Below are positions 17,021 through 25,476 of a stretch of DNA of 64,000 nt, one piece after another. A program made the translations under genes and the position numbers. The stretch spans positions 62,001-126,000 of the forward strand of contig CAYGKM010000005.1 of assembly GCA_964350695.1 (NCBI GenBank). Direction: 5' to 3'. Below the pieces are notes generated by a model, which worked only from the letters and a program-made list of their open reading frames with translations, had not been told where the DNA came from and did not search any database. The DNA comes from TMED27 sp964350695. GTDB taxonomy: Bacteria > Pseudomonadota > Alphaproteobacteria > Micavibrionales > Micavibrionaceae. Within the stretch, counting starts at the first letter, position 1; each line of letters starts with the position of its first letter.

Positions 17021-18108
17021 ATGGCGGCTGCGTTTTTGGTTTTAAAAACAGTGTCATATTCCGAGCGTCCCTTTTCAAGATCGCCGAGATTGCCAATATC
17101 CAGCCAGTATTCGCGGATTGGATAGACGGAGGATTCTTTGCCTGCGTGTTCAATTTTGTTGAACAAATCCGGCATATCGAAATATTCGTTTTGAGGAACA
17201 TAGGAGAGCGCATCGGGTTCTACGACGTAAATACCTGCGTTCACGAAATATGTTTGTGAGGGTTTTTCGGTGATGGATTGGAGTTTTGTGCCGGTGTTTT
17301 GAATAACGCCATATGGCACTTGCTGTTCGTATTCGCGCACGCACATTGTGGCTTCGGCGCTATTTTGGCGGTGGAAGCTGACGAGATGCGCGAAGTTTGT
17401 GTTTGTCAGGATATCGCCGTTCATGATGATGATCGGTCCTTTTGCGGGATCGGGTATCAGGCTGAGCGCGCCTGCTGTGCCGAGGCGCTGCTCTTCGTCA
17501 AGATATGTGATTTTTGCACCGTATGCATCGCCATCACCAAAATGATCTTTGATGATTTCGGATTTATAATTTACGGAGAAATACAGATTTTTGAATCCTT
17601 GGCTTACGAAGTTTTCAACGATTGTTTGCAGGAGCGGTTTATCGCCTATTTTTATCATTGGTTTCGGAAGGTCTTCGGTAAGGGGAAGAAGTCTTGATCC
17701 CAATCCGCCGAGCATAAGAACAACGCATACATCATCGAAATTTTCTTTCGGTATGCGGGCTTTTTTCGCAAGCTCGTCCATCTTTGCAAGGCCGATCACC
17801 GCGCCTTTTTCATTTATAATGGGAAGCTGGAGGATCGTGTGCTCTGTCATGATGTCTAGCATTGCTTGGCGCGACGTGCCTTCAGGGACAGAATGGGGCG
17901 TTTTGTTCATGATTTTTTGGACGCATTCATCCAAAGATATGCCATTCAGGATCCCTCTTCTGATATCGCCGTCGGTGATTGTGCCTTTTAAAACTTTATT
18001 CTCATTTACAATCAATACGATTTGCAGTCCCGCAAGATCGATAATCTTAATGGCTTCGATAATTGATTTGTCTTGGGACAAAAGTGCTTTTTCAAATGCT
18101 TCGCTCAT
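17017..18108 (-). CDS. ptmE: CBS-domain sugar-1-phosphate nucleotidyltransferase (PtmE-like)
   Basis: This 363-residue two-part protein has a pair of CBS domains in residues 1-115 (ITDGDIRRGIL, TILQLPIINEKG). A nucleotidyltransferase domain follows, with the activated-sugar loop LMLGGLGSRLLPLTEDLPKPM and the LGTAGALSL segment. The same fusion occurs in PtmE of Campylobacter, a glucosamine-1-phosphate guanylyltransferase that opens the GDP-linked legionaminic pathway. The ATG at 18108 lies 10 bp after the acetyltransferase stop; a longer reading frame upstream would overlap that gene by about 55 bp and is less likely. The role as the GDP-activating enzyme is inferred from fusion type and neighbours. 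Confidence 0.82.
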   Translation of the reverse strand: MSEAFEKALLSQDKSIIEAIKIIDLAGLQIVLIVNENKVLKGTITDGDIRRGILNGISLDECVQKIMNKTPHSVPEGTSRQAMLDIMTEHTILQLPIINEKGAVIGLAKMDELAKKARIPKENFDDVCVVLMLGGLGSRLLPLTEDLPKPMIKIGDKPLLQTIVENFVSQGFKNLYFSVNYKSEIIKDHFGDGDAYGAKITYLDEEQRLGTAGALSLIPDPAKGPIIIMNGDILTNTNFAHLVSFHRQNSAEATMCVREYEQQVPYGVIQNTGTKLQSITEKPSQTYFVNAGIYVVEPDALSYVPQNEYFDMPDLFNKIEHAGKESSVYPIREYWLDIGNLGDLEKGRSEYDTVFKTKNAAAI

Positions 18109-18118
18109 TGGGATCACT

Positions 18119-18778
18119 TTATAGATATTTATCGGAAGGATGGCGACTTCTAATTTTTTTGGCGGGCGTACCATGTGTAAGTGTATAGGCTTCTACGGAA
18201 TTGAAAACGGTTGATCCCGCGCCAATAACAGAATGTTCGCCAATTTCAACATTATGTATGAGTGTCGCGCCAATACCAATTGCAGAGCCAAGCCCGATTT
18301 TACAACCGCCGCCGGTGCAGCTATGCGGGGCCAAGCTTGAGAAATCAGCCATGCTACTGTCATGGTCAAGAGAGCTTCCTGTATTGAGAATGCAGAAATC
18401 CCCTATTATTGATGAAGCATTTACTATAGCGCCGGCCAATATGAGGCTGCCTTCGCCTATTTTTACGTCTTTTCCGATTACAGCACTTGGATGGATCGCA
18501 GAAATAAACGGCAAGTCAGGGCAATTTGATTTCGTTTTTTGCGCGACAAGTTGCCGCGTGTGATTGTCGCCAATAGCGATGATTACACCTTTGAGCTTAT
18601 ATTTTGAAACGCAGTCTTTCAGGCTCTCGTCTGAACCGATGACGTTATAGCCAAAAACTGAATTCGTGGTGGGATCATTTGAAATTAGGCCTGCGATTTT
18701 ATATCGCCCTTCTTTTTCAATGCAATCAATCACGACTTTCGCGTGACCGAGCGATCCTATGATTGCAATATTTTCCAT
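18119..18778 (-). CDS. NeuD/PglD-type sugar acetyltransferase
   Basis: This 219-residue protein has an N-terminal nucleotide/sugar-binding half (IAIIGSLGHAKVVIDCIE) and a C-terminal left-handed beta-helix of hexapeptide repeats (IGEGSLILAGAIV, IGLGSAIGIGATL). NeuD and PglD relatives acetylate sugars from acetyl-CoA. Within this cassette it is the best candidate for the N-acetylation of the GDP-4-amino sugar performed by LegH in Campylobacter, although LegH there is of a different (GNAT) type. The start at 18778 has GAAGAG upstream and lies 4 bp after the legI stop; an in-frame TTG at 18793 is less convincing. Confidence 0.75.
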   Translation of the reverse strand: MENIAIIGSLGHAKVVIDCIEKEGRYKIAGLISNDPTTNSVFGYNVIGSDESLKDCVSKYKLKGVIIAIGDNHTRQLVAQKTKSNCPDLPFISAIHPSAVIGKDVKIGEGSLILAGAIVNASSIIGDFCILNTGSSLDHDSSMADFSSLAPHSCTGGGCKIGLGSAIGIGATLIHNVEIGEHSVIGAGSTVFNSVEAYTLTHGTPAKKIRSRHPSDKYL

Positions 18779-18782
18779 GAGT

Positions 18783-19862
18783 TCACTCTTCAATAATTTC
18801 TTCTTGAGTATAATCTTTTGAGGCTATCGTGCCAACTCTGTCCCAGTACTCCATCGGCGATATTCCGGTTGCGGGACGTTTGATATCAAGATTATCTGAG
18901 GTCAATTCTTCGCCTTTGCGGATATCACGGGCGGCGACAAGGCTTTTTCTGGCCATAGTGATGTTTATTTTTTCAGATTCGCTTGGTCTTTTTTCTTTTG
19001 ATCCCATAGCGCTTTCAATGTTGCGGATGCCTTGCACGAGTGCGTTCAGCTCATCAGGTTCAAGTGACGCTTTATGGTCCGGGCCTTCGGCGGCTTTGTC
19101 CAAGGTGAAGTGCTTTTCAATCACGGTTGCGCCCATCGCCGCGGCGGCGAGAGAGACTTCAATGCCCAATGTGTGGTCTGAATAGCCTACGGGAATGTCA
19201 AAAGCATCGTGAATGCCCATCATTGCGTGCAGGTTTACATCCTCATACGGCGTGGGATATGCGGTCGTACAATGCAGGATCGTGACTTTGTCTTTGAGGA
19301 TCGTTTTTGCGTGAGGATTTTGGTAGGCGGCTATAAAATCATTGCGCGTTTCAGGGGGGCGTGCGTTTGAATAGCCATAGGCCAGGACGCCCAGAGCGTC
19401 TTCGATTTCATCAAGCGTGCCCATACCGGTGGAAAGTATAATTTTACGGCCTGTCTGCGCGGCGGCGAGAAGGATGGGCGCGTTGGTCAGTTCGCTTGAG
19501 CCGAGCTTGATTGTAGATAGATTAAAATCATTAATTAGCATGTGAAGCCCGCCGATATCAAACGGCGTGGAGAGGAATTCTATGTTTTTGCTTTTGCAAT
19601 GCGCGATGAGTTTTACGTGATCGTCTTTTGAGAGTTCGAGGCGTTTGAGCATCTCGTACTGGCTTTCTTCATTGCCTGTGTTTTCTATTTGATATTGGGC
19701 TTTTGGTGCATTTTTGCTGACCAGTTTATCGGCGCTAAAGCTTTGAAATTTTACGATGTCAGCACGCGCGGTTGAGGCGGCATCAACGAGAGCGAAGGCT
19801 TTGTCGAGGTCTCCGTCATGGTTTACCCCTGCTTCGGCTATGATCAGAACTTTAGAGGTCAT
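18783..19862 (-). CDS. legI: Legionaminic acid synthase family protein (NeuB-type)
   Basis: This 359-residue enzyme condenses phosphoenolpyruvate with a 2,4-diacetamido-trideoxy hexose to give a nine-carbon nonulosonic acid. The TIM-barrel NeuB domain begins LIIAEAGVNHDGDLDKA and contains FLSTPFD and KLGSSELTNAPLL-like segments with the STGM block. The C-terminal antifreeze-like SAF domain is present from about residue 300 (ARKSLVAARDIRKGEEL). The ATG at 19862 overlaps the legG stop as ATGA; the earlier start four codons upstream is not needed. LegI, NeuB and PseI are close relatives. LegI is chosen because a hydrolysing epimerase (legG) rather than PseG precedes it. Confidence 0.88.
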   Translation of the reverse strand: MTSKVLIIAEAGVNHDGDLDKAFALVDAASTARADIVKFQSFSADKLVSKNAPKAQYQIENTGNEESQYEMLKRLELSKDDHVKLIAHCKSKNIEFLSTPFDIGGLHMLINDFNLSTIKLGSSELTNAPILLAAAQTGRKIILSTGMGTLDEIEDALGVLAYGYSNARPPETRNDFIAAYQNPHAKTILKDKVTILHCTTAYPTPYEDVNLHAMMGIHDAFDIPVGYSDHTLGIEVSLAAAAMGATVIEKHFTLDKAAEGPDHKASLEPDELNALVQGIRNIESAMGSKEKRPSESEKINITMARKSLVAARDIRKGEELTSDNLDIKRPATGISPMEYWDRVGTIASKDYTQEEIIEE

Positions 19863-21016
19863 GATTTTTTCCACGTATCGACAAAATGTTTTTGAACAAG
19901 GGTTTCATCAAAGCGTGTTTGTTTTAAAATTTCAACGATGCGCTTTGCTGTTTTTCCATCGCCATACGGGTTTTGTGTATTGTTTGGGCGCGGGCTTGAT
20001 AGGGCTTTTTCTATCGCGGCGGTTATCGCGGCTTCGTTTGGGGCGCAATCAATGACGGAAGACGCTTTGAGGCGGCCTTTTTGGCGGTTGCCAATATTGA
20101 TGGCGGGCAGGTTAAAGCTCGGCGCTTCGTATAATCCTGAAGATGAGTTGCCGAGCATAGCGTCTGCGTGTTTAAGGGCACTGAAATATCTTTTTGTGCC
20201 GAGAGATTCATGGAAAACAACGTTTTCATGTTTGGTTGCGAAGTTTTTAACAAGCGCAGTGATCTGTTGCCCTTCGGGGTCGGCGTTGCTGCCTGTGAAA
20301 ATAAGCCCTGTATTTTCGAGTTTTGCGAGCGCGCTGAGCATTTCTTGGCATTGCACCTGCGAGGCGCTTTCGAGCGTTACAGGGTGGAAGGTTACGAGGA
20401 TGTTTTTGTCGAGAGGGGTAAAATCAATCGACGCGAAAAATTCGTCCCGCGACATGGTCTCGAGCGTATGAATATGATCCAGCCCGGGACTGCCCACGGT
20501 GTGAATATTTTCTGGCTCTTCGCCCATTTGGGCAAGGCGCAGCGCCGCGTCTTCATTGGTGGCGAAGTGAATATGCGCCATTTTTGTGATGGCGTGGCGG
20601 ATAGCATCATCCATTGCGCCTTCGGTGACGTCGCCGCCGCAAATATGGGCGACGGGGATTTTAGTGACCAGGGCGGCTTGGACGCTTGCAAGAATTTCGT
20701 AGCGATCACCGAGTATAATCAAACAATCGGGGCGGCTGGTTTCAAATTCAGAGGCAAAGCCTTCCAATGCTTTACCCATGGCTCGGGTTATATCTGCGGC
20801 ACTGTCATTTGCGCCGAGGCCCATATTGATGGCGGCCCCGATATCAAAGCCATCATTTTTGATTGTTTCGAGGGTTGCGCCGTCATTCATCAGATGCTGT
20901 CCTGTGGCGACAATTCGAAGTTCAAATGCAGAGTCGTTCTTTATGGTCGCGCAGACAGGAGATAAAAGCCCCCAATCGGCCCGCCCCCCGCTGACTAATG
21001 TGATTTTGATACTCAT
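19859..21016 (-). CDS. legG: UDP/GDP-sugar 2-epimerase, hydrolysing (LegG/NeuC type)
   Basis: This 385-residue GT-B-fold enzyme of the NeuC/LegG group removes the nucleotide while inverting C2, releasing the free hexose used by the synthase. The N-terminal block VSGGRADWGLLSPV, the CGGDVTEGAMDDAIRHAITK segment and the C-terminal MLGNSSSGLYEAP nucleotide-binding region are all present. It is coupled by 4-base overlaps to legC upstream and legI downstream. In the legionaminic pathway it would act on GDP-2,4-diacetamido-2,4,6-trideoxyglucose to give the 6-deoxy-mannose form. Confidence 0.88.
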   Translation of the reverse strand: MSIKITLVSGGRADWGLLSPVCATIKNDSAFELRIVATGQHLMNDGATLETIKNDGFDIGAAINMGLGANDSAADITRAMGKALEGFASEFETSRPDCLIILGDRYEILASVQAALVTKIPVAHICGGDVTEGAMDDAIRHAITKMAHIHFATNEDAALRLAQMGEEPENIHTVGSPGLDHIHTLETMSRDEFFASIDFTPLDKNILVTFHPVTLESASQVQCQEMLSALAKLENTGLIFTGSNADPEGQQITALVKNFATKHENVVFHESLGTKRYFSALKHADAMLGNSSSGLYEAPSFNLPAINIGNRQKGRLKASSVIDCAPNEAAITAAIEKALSSPRPNNTQNPYGDGKTAKRIVEILKQTRFDETLVQKHFVDTWKKS

Positions 21017-22143
21017 AGCGCTTTTCCCAGATGGCTGCTGGAGGGAAGGTTGATGATTTGCCCGGCAAGTGTTTCTGTTACGCTGAGATCATCTTTGGGG
21101 CAGTTTTTGTAAATCTCCAGCATATGCATGGGCGTCCAGAGCGGACGGCATAGATATTTTGCATCGTTCAATGATTTTAAGAGGGCTTGTATGTCTATGC
21201 TCTGCTTGATGCGAATTGCGTTCAGCCAGTAATTGCTTTTGCCGTATGACGGCTCTTCGATAAACTCTATGTCTTGTAACTCTTTAAAACGCGCCGCGTA
21301 TTTTTCCGCAAGCACTCTTTTGGATTTCAAAAAATCATTGAGTTGCTCGAGCTGCGCACAGCCCAAGGCGGCGTTGATGTTCGGCATGCGATAGTTATAG
21401 CCGATTTCATCATGGATATAATTCCAAGGGTGTGGCTGTTTCGCGGTGGTGGTTAGGTGTTTGGCTTTGGCGGCAAGCCTTGAATCATTGGTGACAATCG
21501 CGCCCCCTCCTCCCGTGGTCAGAATTTTATTGCCGTTAAAGGACACGGAAGACATTAGCGCGGGGGAGGTCGCAGGTTTGCTTTTATAGATGCTGCCCAA
21601 GGCTTCGGCGGCGTCGGCGATCAAGGGTATACCGTATTTATCCGCGATAGTTTGCAGGGCGTCCATATCCGCGGGAAGGCCAAAAATATGAACGGGCATA
21701 ATGGCTTTGATTTTAGAGGTATCGATTTTTCCGAGATAGGCATGAAGCTTATCAGGACAAATGGCGAGCGTGTGTTCATTTACATCCACGAAATGTGGGC
21801 GCGCGCCGCAATATGACACGGCGTTGGCGGTGGCAATGAATGTGAGTGAAGGCATGATGACTTCGTCGCCAGCCTCTACGCCGATAAGCTTGAGCATTAT
21901 ATGGAGTGCGGCCGTGCCGTTTACAACAGAGACTGCGTGTTTCGTGCCGCAAGCGGCGGCTAGTTTTTCTTCGAAGAGGTCAACATATGACCCCGCAGAG
22001 GAAACCCAACCCGTATCGATGCATTCTTTCACATACGCCCATTCATTGCCGTTAAAGATCGGTTCATGCAGGCAAATAGGGCTTTCGGGCGCGCCGAGAA
22101 CGTCCTGTAATGCGCCGATGATGTTGCCGGAGAGGTCAGACAT
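21013..22143 (-). CDS. legC: LegC family PLP-dependent aminotransferase
   Basis: This 376-residue DegT/DnrJ/EryC1-type sugar aminotransferase adds an amino group at C4 of a nucleotide-linked 4-keto-6-deoxy sugar, using glutamate and PLP. Recognisable blocks are VVNGTAALHIMLKLIGV, the PLP-aspartate region IADAAEALGS and the Schiff-base lysine in SFNGNKILTTGGGGA. The start overlaps the last base of legB. The N-terminal LHEPIFNGNEWAYVKECIDTG is typical of the LegC subgroup. The expected substrate is the 4-keto product of LegB in the next upstream gene. Confidence 0.9.
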   Translation of the reverse strand: MSDLSGNIIGALQDVLGAPESPICLHEPIFNGNEWAYVKECIDTGWVSSAGSYVDLFEEKLAAACGTKHAVSVVNGTAALHIMLKLIGVEAGDEVIMPSLTFIATANAVSYCGARPHFVDVNEHTLAICPDKLHAYLGKIDTSKIKAIMPVHIFGLPADMDALQTIADKYGIPLIADAAEALGSIYKSKPATSPALMSSVSFNGNKILTTGGGGAIVTNDSRLAAKAKHLTTTAKQPHPWNYIHDEIGYNYRMPNINAALGCAQLEQLNDFLKSKRVLAEKYAARFKELQDIEFIEEPSYGKSNYWLNAIRIKQSIDIQALLKSLNDAKYLCRPLWTPMHMLEIYKNCPKDDLSVTETLAGQIINLPSSSHLGKAL

Positions 22144-23156
22144 TAAATATTATACCGATCGGTTTTATAGAGTTTGAGGTTTTCAGGGTTTTGAAACCAT
22201 TCTGCGGCGAGGGTTAGGCCTTTGCGAAGCCCTTGCTCGCCTGAAAATTCAGGAGACCATTTCAGGATTTCTTGCGCTTTTTGCGTGTCGGCCAGAAGAC
22301 GGTTCACTTCGCTGTTATCTGGGCGCATGCGCTCTTCTTTTGTTTCGATTGTGATCTCGGCGCCCATAATATCGGCGATCAATTCCACGAGGTTGCCGAT
22401 GCTGATTTCATATCCGCTGCCGATATTCACGGTTTCGCCGATGAGGGCGTCACATTCCATGGCCTGTATGAAGCCTTTGGCGGTGTCTTCAACATAAGAG
22501 AAATCGCGGGTTGGGGAAATTGCGCCCAGTTCGATGGTCTTTTTGCCTGCGGCGATTTGGCTGATAATTGTGGGGATGACGGCGCGGTTGGATTGGCGCG
22601 GACCAAAAGTATTAAACGGACGCAGGATCGAGACAGGCGTGTCGAATGATTTTTGGAATGAAAGCGCAATCGCATCGGCGCCTATTTTTGAAGCGCTGTA
22701 TGGGGATTGCGGCTGAAGGGGGTGTTCTTCGGTTATGGGCGCGAAAAGCGCTGTGCCGTAAACTTCCGAAGTGGAGGTGCAGACTACGCGGGAGATGCTC
22801 AAATCCTTTGCGGCCTGAACGATATTCAGTGTGCCTTTGATGTTTGTGTCCACGTAAGTATCGGGAGAATGATAGGAGTATGGAATTGCAATTAAGGATG
22901 CGAGGTGTAGAACTTTCTCGCAGCCTTCCATTGCTGTGCGTACGCCGTGCGCGTCACGGATATCTCCCGCGAAGACATCGAGATTATCCCGGATATCTTT
23001 TGGTGCATGGTCCAGCCAGCCCCATGAGTTGAAAGAGTTATAAAACACGAAGGCGCGCACATCATAGCCCTCGTGGATTAGCATTTCGGTCAGGTGAGAA
23101 CCGATGAAGCCATCTGCGCCTGTGACTAATATTTTGCCTGTTTTGTTTTTAGTCAT
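22143..23156 (-). CDS. legB: Nucleotide-sugar 4,6-dehydratase LegB
   Basis: This 337-residue extended SDR is expected to convert GDP-GlcNAc to its 4-keto-6-deoxy form, the first committed step of legionaminic acid synthesis. The NAD-binding loop ADGFIGSHLTEMLI, the TSTSEVYG dehydratase segment and the catalytic YSASKIGAD are visible. RPFNTFGPRQSNRAVIPTII, typical of sugar dehydratases, follows. It overlaps the upstream unknown gene by 8 bases and legC by 1. The nucleotide specificity (GDP or UDP) is inferred from the ptmE gene further down the operon, not read from this sequence. Confidence 0.88.
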   Translation of the reverse strand: MTKNKTGKILVTGADGFIGSHLTEMLIHEGYDVRAFVFYNSFNSWGWLDHAPKDIRDNLDVFAGDIRDAHGVRTAMEGCEKVLHLASLIAIPYSYHSPDTYVDTNIKGTLNIVQAAKDLSISRVVCTSTSEVYGTALFAPITEEHPLQPQSPYSASKIGADAIALSFQKSFDTPVSILRPFNTFGPRQSNRAVIPTIISQIAAGKKTIELGAISPTRDFSYVEDTAKGFIQAMECDALIGETVNIGSGYEISIGNLVELIADIMGAEITIETKEERMRPDNSEVNRLLADTQKAQEILKWSPEFSGEQGLRKGLTLAAEWFQNPENLKLYKTDRYNI

Positions 23157-24453
23157 TCTTATCTTCCAAATCCTTAAGAATAGTGTCTCTGTAATGCTGC
23201 GCGGTCAGGCCGCTTTCTTCTCCTGCGAAGATATGCTCTATGCGCCAAGCTTGCCGCGTTTTTATTTGCTCAGGCGTTAAAGCGGGCATCCCGTTATCGC
23301 GCCAGTTTTGTAGAAAATCTTCCAAATCTTTTACGCTGTCGAATTTATCACAGGCCGTCCCGTCATCAAAGGATGTCTTGATCTCTTGGCAGTTTTGCAG
23401 ATATCCGACGCGTTTATCTTTTGTCATGGCGTGAAAAGCAATGCTGGAGCCTGTAATAAGGATGATATCGGCCCATTCGATCAGGATGGCGGAGGGGATT
23501 TCCGGAACGATGGCGCAGGCGTTTGTCTCTTTTGCGCTCATGAAATTGAATTTCATACCGCGGGTGTGCGGCTTAATTGCGCAGGCAATCCCATCCATTT
23601 TGGCCACGGTGCGGATGGTGGATTTCATTTCATCAAGCTTTATGCCATAGCCAAGCTTTGAAAGCATAAAGACAACGCGGGGGCTGCCTTCGGGCAGTTT
23701 CTTGAGGAGCGGGGCTTTATCGAGCACAGGCGGGATGAGGATTTTGCTGTGGAGTTTTTCGATCCAGTTTTTGTCCATCCGTAGGTTTCCATGGATTTCC
23801 GGCTTCGCATGCGGCGTTGTCTCGTTGACGGCGGCTTTGTCTAGCGCGCTTGGGACGTAGAAGCGTTTAACACCGAACGGCGGCGGGCTTGTGATGGTGC
23901 TTTCCGAGGACGCTTTATTGGGGTTGGCGTCAAAATAGGTTGTTTGTCCCGTTTGGATGGCGTGAATATGTGTGTCTTGCGCCGCCAGTTTAGGCAAGAT
24001 TGTATCAATCATATAGGAGCGACCATTGTGAAGCGCTGCTTCATCAATGACGATGACATCTGGCGACCAGTCTACTGTGATTGTATCAAGCCAAGGGAGA
24101 GGCTTCTTAAGAATTTTAAAAAGTGATTGTAAAACAATTATATATGGGAGTTTTATAATGTAACTTATAAGCTTATTTGATTTTAGCCTAAAAAGCGTAC
24201 GCTCTAATTTATACAGAAGTTTCAGATGTGCGGGCGTGTCTTTGTGGTTTAAAACGGATTCAAAGGAAACGCCGAACGCGTCTTTCAGATAGGGAGCGCA
24301 TTCGTGATATTCGGGGTGGCCCATATAACCATCACATGGATAGCCAATAACACGGATGTTCCATCCCCCCATTTGCCCGAAGCTATCTATGAGAGACGCC
24401 TGAATATCCATATCGTTATAAGCACGATTGAGGAAAATAATCTCTTTATTCAT
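23149..24453 (-). CDS. Unrecognised GT-B-like protein in the nonulosonate operon
   Basis: I do not recognise this 434-residue cytoplasmic protein. It begins EIIFLNRAYNDMDIQASLID. A central SPDVIVIDEAALHNGRSYMI looks like the end of an N-terminal Rossmann half, and the second half contains RVVFMLSKLGYGIKLDE, a CAIKPHTRG block and WADIILITGSSIAFHAMTK. That layout is like CDP-glycerol phosphotransferases and capsule polysaccharide enzymes: a KPH motif followed by a Ser-rich nucleotide-binding loop. A basic stretch around residues 90-125 could sit on the membrane. As the gene directly ahead of legB it may be the transferase that places the finished acid sugar, but this is inference from position. 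Confidence 0.5.
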   Translation of the reverse strand: MNKEIIFLNRAYNDMDIQASLIDSFGQMGGWNIRVIGYPCDGYMGHPEYHECAPYLKDAFGVSFESVLNHKDTPAHLKLLYKLERTLFRLKSNKLISYIIKLPYIIVLQSLFKILKKPLPWLDTITVDWSPDVIVIDEAALHNGRSYMIDTILPKLAAQDTHIHAIQTGQTTYFDANPNKASSESTITSPPPFGVKRFYVPSALDKAAVNETTPHAKPEIHGNLRMDKNWIEKLHSKILIPPVLDKAPLLKKLPEGSPRVVFMLSKLGYGIKLDEMKSTIRTVAKMDGIACAIKPHTRGMKFNFMSAKETNACAIVPEIPSAILIEWADIILITGSSIAFHAMTKDKRVGYLQNCQEIKTSFDDGTACDKFDSVKDLEDFLQNWRDNGMPALTPEQIKTRQAWRIEHIFAGEESGLTAQHYRDTILKDLEDKND

Positions 24454-24462
24454 GTGAAAGGC

Positions 24463-25476
24463 CTAGCCTTCGCTTTTTTTACAAACAATCCATACATGGG
24501 AGCTGAGTGCGTGTTCTGCGAGGAATTTCTGGAACGCTGCGAGAGTTTCTTCACCGCGTGAGAGGAGGAGTTTTTCAAAGCGGCTGAGGTCTGGTGAGAT
24601 TCCGCGCTCGATTGATTTCTCAACAATTTGAACATCTAGGCGGCCGGGGGTGAAGATGTGTACGTCTTCGAAGCCAGCGGTTGAAAACAGATTGGTCATG
24701 CCTTTGTGAGACAGGAAGTTGAGGTGATATGGCGGTTGGAGGCTGCGTGATTTTTCCCAGAGAAGCTGTATATCGAACCCGTCTGCGCCGAGGCAGGACA
24801 TGATGGCATAGCCGCCGGGTGCGGTGACTGCGTGGATCGCTTTTGCGAATAGATCAGGGTCTTGTACGTGTTCTATCACCTCGAAGCATGTCACGAGATC
24901 ACCTTGTGCATCGCCCTTCTCGGCTTCTTCTTCAACCGAGCTTTCATAGGTTTCTATCCCGAGATCGCGACATTTGGCGGCGGCGTCTTGGCCTGGCTCA
25001 ATGCCTACAAGCTGTGCTTCGGGGTGGCGTTTTTTCCATTCGGTCAGGAACGTGCCGTTTGCCGCGCCGATATCCAGAACGCGTTTGGGCGTAAAGTTGC
25101 GTTCATCGATGATCCCTTCGATGCGGGTGATGTTGGGAAGCATGATGCTTTCTTTGCGCTTCTCCCCTGTCTTTTTCAAAATGGCTTCGCACCAATAGCT
25201 TTGTGATTCAGACACGGCGTAATAGCGGATTAGCTCGCTGAGATCGGGGCGGGGCGATACATAGATGCTGCCGCACTGGGCGCAATTATTATACGTGAAG
25301 GTGTGTTTTTCGAAGCTGTCTTGTGTGTCGCCAGAGTCGCAGCCCGGGCAATTTACCTCCACAAATTTGGATTTATCGAAAAAGTGTTCGGCGTCATGGG
25401 CGCTTAAGGCCATGAACTCATTGAAAATATCTTCCGGGCGGATTTCTTCTTCTTTGATTTTAACAGCATTTGTCAT
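24463..25476 (-). CDS. Class I SAM-dependent methyltransferase with N-terminal zinc ribbon
   Basis: This 337-residue protein joins a four-cysteine zinc ribbon (NCPGCDSGD ... NCAQCGSIYVSPRP, about residues 44-80) to a class I methyltransferase core. The core has motif I VLDIGAANGTFLTEWKKR, acidic residue in VGIEPGQDAA and the post-motif FEVIEHVQDPDLF. This layout is common among sugar C- or O-methyltransferases in polysaccharide and antibiotic loci. It follows the epimerase at 25477 directly, with no gap. The acceptor is unknown, perhaps a nucleotide-linked deoxy sugar. Confidence 0.75.
   Translation of the reverse strand: MTNAVKIKEEEIRPEDIFNEFMALSAHDAEHFFDKSKFVEVNCPGCDSGDTQDSFEKHTFTYNNCAQCGSIYVSPRPDLSELIRYYAVSESQSYWCEAILKKTGEKRKESIMLPNITRIEGIIDERNFTPKRVLDIGAANGTFLTEWKKRHPEAQLVGIEPGQDAAAKCRDLGIETYESSVEEEAEKGDAQGDLVTCFEVIEHVQDPDLFAKAIHAVTAPGGYAIMSCLGADGFDIQLLWEKSRSLQPPYHLNFLSHKGMTNLFSTAGFEDVHIFTPGRLDVQIVEKSIERGISPDLSRFEKLLLSRGEETLAAFQKFLAEHALSSHVWIVCKKSEG

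Noticed and set aside
20168..20965. A 265-codon open frame on the plus strand opposite legG
   Set aside because: It is a shadow of legG. The minus-strand product carries all LegG motifs and fits the coupled operon, while the plus-strand product has no recognisable domain.
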